A stretch of DNA of 64,000 nt from Paenibacillus_AB sp036577625. GTDB taxonomy: Bacteria > Bacillota > Bacilli > Paenibacillales > NBRC-103111. The stretch lies in contig NZ_JARBDC010000085.1 in NCBI RefSeq assembly GCF_036577625.1, positions 1 to 64,000 on the forward strand. Direction: 5' to 3'. Below the pieces are notes generated by a model. It was not told where the DNA came from, made no database searches, and saw only the letters and a program-made list of their open reading frames with translations. A program made the position numbers and the translations under genes. Below, piece after piece: positions 24,147 to 32,033 of the stretch. The stretch's first letter is position 1. Each line of letters begins with the position of its first letter.

Positions 24147-24911
24147 ATGCCGATTACCCGCGAAACGATTCTGAAAGAAATTGTGTCTGGTCTTGGCGGC
24201 GAAGAGTACATATTGGCCATTTGGCTGGAGGGAGCGGACGGCACAAACAGTTTGGACGAGTATTCCGACATCGATCTCGTTTGCTGCGCCAAGGAAGGAT
24301 GCGTAGACGAGGCGATCGCGCGATTGGACGAATGTATGAGCGTTTTGGGACGAGTCGACATCGCCTATGAACAACCCGGCCGACCTAGCAATAACCGATA
24401 TAAGGTATATCGCCTGGAGGATACGCCCGACTGTCCATTCATTGACGCGACAGTTCAAAGCGAGAGCGTGCCGGTTCCGTTCATTGCCGAGGACAAAACC
24501 GTCGTGCCGGTTGTATTGTTGGATAAGGCGGCTATTGTGAAGTATCGAACGATGGATCGCGCGTCCCTCCGTTCGCAACTGCATGCCCGATTGCTGCAAG
24601 CTCAGGGCCTCTACAGTCAAAGGAGTCGAGCGGTCAAGTATACGAAACGCGGGCTATTTTTGGAGTCGCTCATTTACTATCAGAAGTATGTATTGAACCC
24701 GCTTGTGGATGTGCTTCGCATCATCCATACTCCACTCCAAGCCGATTGTTTTCTGGTTCATGCGTCGCGGGATTTTCCCGCTGAAGTGGTGACGGCCTTG
24801 GAGCATCTGTATGGCGTAAAGACTGTGCAAGATATAGCCGAACGAATGGATTCGGCAGACGAATTATTTCATAAAGCTATGGCTGAGGCCGATGTCATGC
24901 TCTCGCAATAG
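24147..24911 (+). CDS. Nucleotidyltransferase-domain protein (aminoglycoside adenylyltransferase-like)
   Basis: This is a 254-residue protein. The nucleotidyltransferase signature is ILAIWLEGADGTNSLDEYSD followed by IDLVC: a helix, then the DxD metal-binding carboxylates (D-I-D) after a G-x-D-x-S-like turn. The C-terminal half is helical and resembles the substrate-binding part of streptomycin/aminoglycoside 6-adenylyltransferase-like proteins. ATG 24147 follows GGAGG. It stands between two decayed kinase fragments. Antibiotic resistance is not established; a toxin-antitoxin or housekeeping role is also possible. Confidence 0.7.
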   Translation: MPITRETILKEIVSGLGGEEYILAIWLEGADGTNSLDEYSDIDLVCCAKEGCVDEAIARLDECMSVLGRVDIAYEQPGRPSNNRYKVYRLEDTPDCPFIDATVQSESVPVPFIAEDKTVVPVVLLDKAAIVKYRTMDRASLRSQLHARLLQAQGLYSQRSRAVKYTKRGLFLESLIYYQKYVLNPLVDVLRIIHTPLQADCFLVHASRDFPAEVVTALEHLYGVKTVQDIAERMDSADELFHKAMAEADVMLSQ

Positions 24912-24934
24912 TTCGGAGACGGGGGGTGTCGGCG

Positions 24935-25385
24935 ATGACAAATCGTTCAGACTCGATGGTGCCGGGCGACGAGGTTTTGGACAAGTTCGGGATCCGACCG
25001 GTTGCCCCGCTCGGAGGGAGACTCAACCGGCATTGGCTCGTGAGTCGCAAGGACGAACTCCTTGTATTGCGCCTCTGGTCCGAGACGGCTCCGGTTGACG
25101 ATATCGAGGATGAGGTGCGTCTGCTCCAAAGCATTGCAGCGCTGGGATGGCCTGTAGCAGCCGTCATTGAAGGGACGATCGAGCTGGAGGGGCGGACGTG
25201 GTGGCTGTTCCCCTATCTGGTCGCTTGACCCCGAGGATCGGGAGCTGCTCACGCCGATGTGGTGGGCGGGACTTATGGAGGGGGCCTGTCGGCACCTGAA
25301 GGAAGGGACTCGCAACGACGGCTGGATCGTCAAGAAATTGCTGGAGCGCTCTCCGTTGATGGGACCGGATGCCGTCGCATTTCGT
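24935..25385 (+). pseudogene. Phosphotransferase N-terminal fragment, frameshifted
   Basis: ATG 24935 opens 97 codons resembling the N-lobe of APH-family kinases (LNRHWLVSRKDELLVLRLW, EDEVRLLQSIAALGWPV, RTWWLFPYL) and stops at 25228. The next frame goes on with SLDPEDRELLTPMWWAGLME to 25385. The catalytic HGD and DxD regions are missing. It is a decayed gene; no intact product is expected. Confidence 0.6.
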
Positions 25386-25474
25386 TAAGTGCGGCTCCGA
25401 TCGGAGAAAGCTTCGGTATAAGACGGGGCGCAATCATCGCTTGTCCCCGTGCATGTGCCGCTGTTTGGGCTGGG

Positions 25475-25513
25475 GAAGCCGTTTTCTCCGCTGTTGGAGA
25501 CGGCTTCTTTTTT
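25475..25513 (+). terminator. Intrinsic terminator
   Basis: GAAGCCGttTTCTCC pairs with GGAGACGGCTTC and is followed by TTTTTT. It lies downstream of the decayed kinase; 25514-25757 shows no further gene. Confidence 0.75.
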
Positions 25514-25757
25514 CGCAGATATGGAAAGGTTTAGCTTCGCCAAAGCGTTAAAGTGAAGTGGGGATTTCCGCCGGAGACGGTGTCCATAAACCGTGCCCCA
25601 TTAATCCTGCACGGCCAACCGGAATCGAACGAACTGGAAAACCTCCGGTTCTGACGGTTTTTCTTAGTTTGCTTCGGGCAAAGTTGTAACCATACGGATC
25701 TGGGCGAATACATTGGTGGCATGGCATTCACACATTTTCAGGAGAGGACATCCGACA

Positions 25758-26246
25758 ATGAGCGCTTACCGTCACCTGGCTTGGCATGAAACGTTAGACA
25801 TGCATGAATTGGTCGCTTTTCAAACGATCGGATTAATAAAACTAAAGCGTTCCGTAAACGAAGTCGACGACCCTGCGTTGAAAAGCTTGTACATCGAAAC
25901 GATCAAAGCGCTTGACGGCAATCTTCGCGAATTGCTCGCGTTTTACCCGCAAGCCCCTCACCCGCATATGACTCGCGATAAGGATGCGAAAGACCCCGAA
26001 ACCGGATTTTTCGCAGGGGATCTTTTGGGAATGGCCAAAACGTTGGTAAGAAGCTATGCGATCGCCATTACGGAAACGGCTACCCCAAGGCTGAGGGAAG
26101 TTCTTCAAAAGCAGATTAACGGCGCGATCCAATTGCACGCCAATGTGTATTACTTCATGCTCCAGCGCAGTTACTATCCTTCGTATGACCTCGACCAACT
26201 GCTGGCAAACGATAAACGAAACGCTCTGCGGGCGCTGTCCATGTAA
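25758..26246 (+). CDS. CotF-like spore coat / DUF-type helical protein
   Basis: This 162-residue helical protein begins at ATG 25758 after CAGGAGAGG. It has an ELVAFQTIGLIKLKRSV helix, GFFAGDLLGMAKTLVRSYAI and a C-terminal NGAIQLHANVYYFMLQR followed by YYPSYDLDQLL. This is the layout of the CotF/YppG-like coat family, which is about this size. The family belongs to spore-formers. No operon partner is seen; a terminator follows. Confidence 0.7.
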   Translation: MSAYRHLAWHETLDMHELVAFQTIGLIKLKRSVNEVDDPALKSLYIETIKALDGNLRELLAFYPQAPHPHMTRDKDAKDPETGFFAGDLLGMAKTLVRSYAIAITETATPRLREVLQKQINGAIQLHANVYYFMLQRSYYPSYDLDQLLANDKRNALRALSM

Positions 26247-26269
26247 AAGCTTCCTCCCGCATGATTAGG

Positions 26270-26302
26270 AAGTCCTCGTCTTCGGCAGACGGGGATTTTG
26301 TT
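26270..26302 (+). terminator. Intrinsic terminator
   Basis: TCCTCGTC (26273-26280) pairs with GACGGGGA (26288-26295) and is followed by TTTTGTTT. Confidence 0.7.
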
Positions 26303-26368
26303 TCGAATGCGCGGGCGTTTTGCGAATATATTAGATAGCGGCTGCCGGTTGAACGGGGAGAAGGGGAC

Positions 26369-27223
26369 ATGACGATGACGGCTCGCTCCGATGCGGCTTC
26401 GATCGTCTTCGACGATGTTTCTTATCGGTATTCGGAACATGACGATTGGGCGTTGACGCATATTCGGTTCGGCATCGCTTCGGGCGAATGGGCGACCGTC
26501 ACGGGAGGAAGCGGTTCGGGCAAATCGACGCTGGCCAAACTCGCGAACGGCTTATTGAAGCCGGATGCGGGACGCGTAACGGTTTACGGAACGGATGCTT
26601 CGAGCGGAGACGCGCGGACGATCCGGCAGCTTATCGGAATCGTCTTCCAAAATCCCGACGATCAGACGGTCGGCGGAACGGTCGAGGAAGACATCGCCTT
26701 CGGACTGCAGAACCTGCGGGTTCCCCGGGACGAGATGCGCCGACGAATCGACCGGGTTTTGCGTCTGCTGCGGTTGACGGAGCTGCGGGGCCGCCCCGTT
26801 CACGGATTGTCCGGCGGACAAAAACAAAGACTTGCCGTTGCCGGCGTACTCGCGATGAACCCGAGAGCGATCGTATTCGACGAAGCCGCGTCCATGCTGG
26901 ATCCGGAAAACGCGGCGCATTTGCGCTCGGTCATGCTCGACCTTCATCGCTCCGGCATCACGATTATTCATATTACGCACGATCCCGAGGACCTGTTGAA
27001 GTCGGAACGGATCTTGGTTCTTCACGACGGGCGGTTGGCATTCGACGGCGATTGGCGGGCGTTGGCCGCATGCTCCGGCGTTTTGGAGGAAGCGCATATG
27101 CTTGCTCCGTTTCTGATTCGGTTTCAACAGGCGATCCGGGCGAAAGGATGCGACTGGCCGGTCTTCAGCGGATCGGAAAAGGAATTGGCGAGGACGATAT
27201 GGGAATTCGCTTCCAAAATGTAA
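26369..27223 (+). CDS. ecfA1: ECF transporter ATPase, EcfA1-like
   Basis: This is a 284-residue ABC ATPase of an energy-coupling-factor vitamin or metal importer. Walker A is GGSGSGKSTL. The Q-loop is FQNPDDQTVGGTVEEDIAFG, the ECF-typical form. The signature is LSGGQKQR, Walker B AIVFDEAASMLD, with H-loop ITHD. The start is ATG 26369; ATG 26375 is also possible. It overlaps the next gene by 25 bases, so the four genes to 29458 form one operon. Confidence 0.92.
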   Translation: MTMTARSDAASIVFDDVSYRYSEHDDWALTHIRFGIASGEWATVTGGSGSGKSTLAKLANGLLKPDAGRVTVYGTDASSGDARTIRQLIGIVFQNPDDQTVGGTVEEDIAFGLQNLRVPRDEMRRRIDRVLRLLRLTELRGRPVHGLSGGQKQRLAVAGVLAMNPRAIVFDEAASMLDPENAAHLRSVMLDLHRSGITIIHITHDPEDLLKSERILVLHDGRLAFDGDWRALAACSGVLEEAHMLAPFLIRFQQAIRAKGCDWPVFSGSEKELARTIWEFASKM

Positions 27224-28062
27224 GCTTTGCGCATGCCAAACGATCGCCCGTCCGTCAAACGGCGATAACTCGTCTCTCGCTGATCGTCCCCGACGGGCAG
27301 ATCGTTGCCGTAATGGGCCCATCCGGCTCGGGAAAATCGACCTTGGGCCAACTGGCCGGCGGACTGCTCGTCCCCGACGCCGGAACGGTATGGGTGGATG
27401 ACGTCGATACGAAGCAGCGCGGAAACCGCCGCATCCTTTGGCAAAAGATCGGCTATGTCGCCCAGTTTCCCGAGCACCAGTTGTTCGAAGCGACAGTGGC
27501 CCAGGACGTCGGGTTCGGTCTTCGCGGGCTGAAAATGACCGGGCTGGAGGCGGCGGATCGGGTGAAGCGGGCGATGGAAAGCGTCGGTCTTCCTTACGAA
27601 CGATACCGGGATCGTTCGCCGTTTCGGCTTAGCGGAGGGGAGAAGAGGCGGGTTGCGCTCGCCGGCGCTCTGGTGCGGGATCCGCGCATTTTAATACTCG
27701 ACGAACCGACGGTCGGGCTCGATCCGTTAGTCCGCGGGCAGCTTCTGGATTTGCTCAAACGGATACAGGCGGCTCGCCGTATAACCGTCGTTTATATTAC
27801 TCATGACTTGCAGGGCGCGCTGGAATGTGCCGACCGGCTCGTTTTTCTCGATAAAGGGGAGCTGGCTGCCGACGTCATGACATCCGATATTACGCCTGCC
27901 TGCGAGTTCGCCTCGTCGCTGCCTCCGACGCCGTTGATCCGGTTGTTGAAGGAGCTCGATGCGGCATTTCCCGGGCAGCTTCCGGCCGGGCTCGTTCGGG
28001 AGCAGGCGCTTCTCGACTTTATCGCGAAACGTTTGCCGCGTACGAAGGGGAGGGGCGTATGA
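27199..28062 (+). CDS. ecfA2: ECF transporter ATPase, EcfA2-like
   Basis: This 287-residue ATPase pairs with the upstream subunit. ATG 27199 lies inside the 3' end of ecfA1 and begins MGIRFQNVSFAHAKRSP. Walker A is GPSGSGKSTLGQ. The Q-loop is AQFPEHQLFEATVAQDVGFG, the EcfA2-type FPExQLFExTV. The signature is LSGGEKRR and Walker B ILILDEPTVGLDP. It overlaps the EcfT start (ATGA). Confidence 0.92.
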   Translation: MGIRFQNVSFAHAKRSPVRQTAITRLSLIVPDGQIVAVMGPSGSGKSTLGQLAGGLLVPDAGTVWVDDVDTKQRGNRRILWQKIGYVAQFPEHQLFEATVAQDVGFGLRGLKMTGLEAADRVKRAMESVGLPYERYRDRSPFRLSGGEKRRVALAGALVRDPRILILDEPTVGLDPLVRGQLLDLLKRIQAARRITVVYITHDLQGALECADRLVFLDKGELAADVMTSDITPACEFASSLPPTPLIRLLKELDAAFPGQLPAGLVREQALLDFIAKRLPRTKGRGV

Positions 28063-28859
28063 ACGAATCCGGAATTTTGTCCGTCCTGCAGTATTCGCCG
28101 GATACGTCGTTGCTGCACCGGTTCGACCCTCGGGCCAAGTTCGTTTTTTTCATTTCGTATTCGGCGCTTCTTTTCTCTTCCGCATCGTTGGCGGCGGCAC
28201 TCGGATACGGCCTGATTGCGGTCGTCCTGCTCGCTCTCGCCAAGTTCGATCCGATTCGGCTGTGGAACTCCGTCAAGGGGATCGTCGTGCTTTTATCGGT
28301 CATGAATGCGGTGCAAATTGTCAGCCATCCCGGCGGGAAAGTCATCGCCGCCTGGTACGGAATGGCGATTACGACCGGTGGAATCGAAACGGCCGCCCGG
28401 CTTTCGTGCAGGTGGTTTTCGTTCTACCTCGTCGTCTTGCTCCTGTTCGCCACAACCTCTCCGACCAAACAAATCGAAGCATTGCGCAAGCTGATGTCGC
28501 CGCTCCGGCGAGCCGGGATCCGATCGGAGGCGTTCGTTTTCATGCTAACGATCGCCGTTCTGTATGTCCCTTATCTGCTCGAGGACATGAATCGAATCGT
28601 GCAAGCCCGGAAAGCGAGAGGGGGACTGCCTCCTTTCTGGAACGTGCCGGGGTGGAGCAAAGAAGCGATGCATCTGCTGTATCCGTTAACGATCGGGATT
28701 TACCGCCGGGCGGAAGCGCTGTCGGCGGCGCTCGAAGCGCGGGGCTACCGGCCCGGCTGTCCGAGAACGGAGTATGAGCCGCTGCGATTCGGCGCCAAGG
28801 ATGCCGTGCTCGTCGCCGCGGCGTGTTTGCTTCCGCTGGCCGGATTCGTACTTCAATAG
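28059..28859 (+). CDS. ecfT: ECF transporter transmembrane protein EcfT-like
   Basis: This 266-residue membrane scaffold couples the ATPases to an S component. It has HRFDPRAKFVFFISYSALLF at the N-terminus, several membrane helices and the coupling-helix motif RIVQARKARGG, the first of the two Ala-Arg-Gly motifs. The second is in SAALEARGYRPG. ATG 28059 overlaps the EcfA2 stop by four bases. Confidence 0.9.
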   Translation: MNESGILSVLQYSPDTSLLHRFDPRAKFVFFISYSALLFSSASLAAALGYGLIAVVLLALAKFDPIRLWNSVKGIVVLLSVMNAVQIVSHPGGKVIAAWYGMAITTGGIETAARLSCRWFSFYLVVLLLFATTSPTKQIEALRKLMSPLRRAGIRSEAFVFMLTIAVLYVPYLLEDMNRIVQARKARGGLPPFWNVPGWSKEAMHLLYPLTIGIYRRAEALSAALEARGYRPGCPRTEYEPLRFGAKDAVLVAAACLLPLAGFVLQ

Positions 28860-28882
28860 CCGGGTTAAGGAGGGCTCTCGCC

Positions 28883-29458
28883 ATGCGAAAATTATGGCTG
28901 CGATATTGGGGACAGCCTTTGCCGGTCGACGTTTCCGCGATTGGGGGAAAGCCGAGCGCGGCCGATCAGACGAAGCGTCTCGTCACGGTCGCCTTGCTCG
29001 GCGCTTTGGCCGCGCTGCTCCAATCCGCCGGGGGATTGCTGCCGGGACCGGGCTTTTTGATCAGTCCGTTCGCTACCGCCCCGATGGTATTGGCGACGGT
29101 GATGTCGATCCGTTCGGGCTTGAGCTCCTATATGCTCGCCATCGTGCTGCTGCTGATCATCCAGCCGGGCGAACTGATCGTATTCCCGTTTACGACGGGG
29201 CTGCTGGGGCTGGCTCTCGGTTACGGCATCCTTCGCTTCGGCAATCGGGCGAAGGTCGTTACATTCGCCGCGCTCGCGTTGGCGGCCGGGATCGCGCTGC
29301 TCGTATACGGCTTGCGTTTCCCGATATTGGGTCCTTCCGTCTCCACGAACTTTCGAATAAGCGTAATCGTCTATATCGTCTTGTTTTCGTGGATATACAG
29401 CGCGATTTGGCTGGAAGCGAGCTTGCGGCTGCTAAGCAAACTCAAGAGGGCGATTTAG
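28883..29458 (+). CDS. Probable ECF S component, substrate unknown
   Basis: This 191-residue protein has five or six hydrophobic helices (TVALLGALAALLQSAGGLLP; FATAPMVLATVMSIRSGLSS). The length and pattern fit an ECF substrate-binding S component or a ThiW/YkoE-like relative. It is 24 bases after ecfT with AAGGAGGG before ATG 28883. Its position as fourth gene supports the role. No ligand motif was recognised, and no riboswitch precedes the operon to hint at one. Confidence 0.7.
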   Translation: MRKLWLRYWGQPLPVDVSAIGGKPSAADQTKRLVTVALLGALAALLQSAGGLLPGPGFLISPFATAPMVLATVMSIRSGLSSYMLAIVLLLIIQPGELIVFPFTTGLLGLALGYGILRFGNRAKVVTFAALALAAGIALLVYGLRFPILGPSVSTNFRISVIVYIVLFSWIYSAIWLEASLRLLSKLKRAI

Positions 29459-29500
29459 AGCGGACCGATTATCGTCCCTCGATTGTTGGCTTTACTGATT

Positions 29501-29519
29501 CCCCCCCCCCCCCCCCCCC
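29501..29519. repeat. 19-base poly-C homopolymer
   Basis: Nineteen consecutive C follow GATT and precede GCTATTCC. It lies between the ECF operon and kdpC, about 120 bases before the kdpC start, in the place where kdpA and kdpB would be expected. Confidence 0.95.
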
Positions 29520-29639
29520 GCTATTCCCTGGACAAAAAACGATAACCGAAGGTCGTATTCCGTCGGCGTCGCAGCAAGCTGATCGACCTTTTCGTACATT
29601 TGTGGATTTAACTTGAAAGAAGGAGAGGGGTATAGAAGG

Positions 29640-30248
29640 ATGGAACAATCGGCGAAAATCGAACGGGAAACGGCCCGTCTGTCGCTGGGAGTCGTCATAC
29701 GGATCAGTTTGGTCTTTAACGTGCTGTGCGGCATCGTATATCCTCTCGTATGCACAGGGGCGGCCCAGGCGCTGTTTCCGGGATATGCGAACGGGAGCTT
29801 GATCGAGAACGCCGAAGGCGAAGTCGTCGGCTCGGAGCTGATCGGACAGACGTTTGAGGATCCGGGCCATTTTCACGGCCGCGTTTCGAGCATCGACTAC
29901 AAGGCGGAGGCGTCGGGATCGAACAACTATGCGCCTTCCAACCCGGACATGCTGAAACGGACGGGGGCATCGATCGAGGCGTGGAAGAAAGCCAACCCGG
30001 ACGTACCGGTTAGCGAGCTTCCGATCGACTTGATCACGTATTCCGGCACCGGGCTCGATCCGCACATTACGCCGGAATCGGCCAAAGTGCAGGTGCCGCG
30101 TATCGGCAAGCAGACGGGACTTTCCGCGGACGAGCTGAACAAGCTGATCGAGGCGAATACCGAAGGGCGGGACCTCGGCCTGTTCGGCGAACCTCGCGTG
30201 AACGTGATGAAGCTGAACCTGGCTTTGGACGGATTGCTCGGCAAATAA
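29640..30248 (+). CDS. kdpC: K+-transporting ATPase subunit C (orphan)
   Basis: This 202-residue KdpC has a single N-terminal membrane helix (VVIRISLVFNVLCGIVYPLV). It has the family motifs TGAAQALFPGYANGSLI, IGQTFEDPGHFHGR, SGSNNYAPSNP, TYSGTGLDPHI and AKVQVPRIGKQTGL. ATG 29640 follows AGGAGAGGGG at some distance. KdpC normally stabilises the KdpA/KdpB potassium pump, but neither subunit gene is present next to it. Alone it should not transport. Confidence 0.92.
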   Translation: MEQSAKIERETARLSLGVVIRISLVFNVLCGIVYPLVCTGAAQALFPGYANGSLIENAEGEVVGSELIGQTFEDPGHFHGRVSSIDYKAEASGSNNYAPSNPDMLKRTGASIEAWKKANPDVPVSELPIDLITYSGTGLDPHITPESAKVQVPRIGKQTGLSADELNKLIEANTEGRDLGLFGEPRVNVMKLNLALDGLLGK

Positions 30249-30287
30249 CAAAGCTTGGAAAAATGTCAGGATGAGAGCTGCATCTAG

Positions 30288-31473
30288 CGAAATCCCGAGG
30301 TCGTACTTGTGGACGGATTGGCGCATCGAAACCGGGACGGCGCCCGGTTCCCGACCCGGCTCGACGATATCCGGTTTTTGCTCAGCCGCGGCATCAGCGT
30401 CATTACAACCGTGAACGTCTTCGAGCTTGAAGACGTTCGGGACATCGCGCGAAGGCTGACCGGCATCCGCGTTTCCGAAAAGCGTCGGCTTGCTCGAGAC
30501 GCACGGCCGCCAAGAAACGGCGGATCAAGCAGGCGCGCTGGACGTGCTGCCGCGCAAGACGATCGAATACAAAGGAACCCGGCTGGAAGAAATGGATACG
30601 GACGCAATCGTCCGCCGCAATCCGGAGGTCGTCTTGATCGACGAGCTTGCGCCTACGAACGTCCCCGGCAGCAAATACAAGAAACGGTACGAGGACGTCC
30701 TTGAGCTTTTGGCTGCCGGCATATCGGTCATTACGACGGTCAACGTTCAGCATCTGGAAAGCTTGAACGATGCGGTCGAGCAAATTACGGGCGTGCGCGT
30801 CCGGGAGACGGTGCCGGATCACATTTTGAGATTGGCGGACGAAGTGCGGCTGATCGACGTGACGCCGCAATCGCTGCAGCAGCGAATGAAGGAAGGCAAA
30901 ATATATGCGATGGATAAGGTGCAGCAGGCTCTGACCCACTTTTTCAAAACCGGCAATTTGATCGCGCTTCGGGAATTGGCGCTGCGGGAAATCGCCGACG
31001 ACGTGGACGAAAGGCTGGAGGCGTGGGAGCGCAGCGGCTCGCTTCGGGGACCGTGGCGGCGCAAAGAAGTCATTTATGTTTGCGTGAGCGGCATGCCGGA
31101 TGCCGAACGGCTCATTCGCCGAGGATTTCGGATCGCCTACCGGCTGAAGGCCGTTTGGTACGTAACGTACGTTCGGACGGAGCGTTCGGCTCCGCCTGCG
31201 GAACTGGCGGAACGGCTCGAAGCTCTGAAGAAGCTGACGGAGCGATTGGGTGGGATTTTCGAGATCGGACATGCGAGAAAGACGAGAGTCGTCGCCGGCG
31301 TTCTTGTGCGCAAAGCGACGGAGTACGGAGCTACGCAGATGATCGTCGGCCAATCGAGGCCGTCCTTTTGGAAGGAGCTGCGGCAAGGGTCCGTCGTCAA
31401 GCGGCTGCTTCGGTCCGCCCGTCATATCGATGTGCTCGTCGTCGCCGATTGCGATCCGGCAACCGTTCGATGA
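30288..31473 (+). pseudogene. kdpD: KdpD N-terminal sensor, broken and partly duplicated
   Basis: Bases 30288-30480 encode RNPEVVLVDGLAHRNRDGA and SRGISVITTVNVFELEDVRD, equal to the middle of the KdpD NTPase domain. The frame then changes. Bases 30490-31473 encode a second, better copy: LETHGRQETADQAGALDVLP, RRNPEVVLIDELAPTNVPGS and TTVNVQHLESLNDAVEQITG, then a Usp-like domain (REVIYVCVSGM, IVGQSRPSFWKEL). The Walker A segment (first 50 or so residues) is missing from both. No histidine kinase domain follows, as in truncated Firmicute KdpD proteins. Usp function could survive from an internal start. Confidence 0.75.
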
Positions 31474-31990
31474 AGAAGTCGTCTGTGTTATTCCGACGGA
31501 AGCGGTTATAAACCGAACCTCCGAAAACGCCTAAAGTCCGAAATCTTTGCCCGTCGAAGGAGGAGTACACGATCGCTTTATGCCCCGATTCGGTCGGAAG
31601 GCATGCCCGGTTTCGGAGCGCCATCCATTTCTTGTCGGCGTTCGACCTGTCCGACCGCATAGCTTTCATGTTACTGGAATATCTCCTTCTATATTTATCA
31701 ATGGATAGGCGCTGGGTTAGTTTAACTGGAAAAGCTCCCGGAAATCCGGCGCTGCAGCGGCAAAAAGCTCTATTCGGGCGAAATTAACGGGAAGTTTTCC
31801 GGCAGTTAAGGTCGGCTGTAGGGTAACCGGCCAAATAGCATCAGGTTTTCCCTTTAAAAGTTTGCCGTCCGTTTTCTTTCCTATTGCCGTCTTCTCGGCA
31901 GACCTATTTGCGGACGATGGATGATGGCCCTGCGAATGTGTGGCGCCACAGCCCAATTAATCATGTATGAGCGAAGCCCGGCCGCACACA
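31474..31990. other. Intergenic stretch with no supported gene
   Basis: About 515 bases between kdpD and the minus-strand propeller gene. Frames on both strands are short and lack RBS and domains. It contains a purine-rich AAGGAGGAG at about 31557 without a usable start. Confidence 0.5.
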
Positions 31991-31991
31991 A

Positions 31992-32020
31992 TAAAGGCCG
32001 CCGAAATTCGATCGGCGGCC
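31992..32020 (-). terminator. Intrinsic terminator of the propeller gene
   Basis: On the minus strand GGCCGCC pairs with GGCGGCC around GATCGAATTTC-like loop bases and is followed by TTTATT, 14 bases after the stop. Confidence 0.85.
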
Positions 32021-32033
32021 CCGCTTGCGATGC

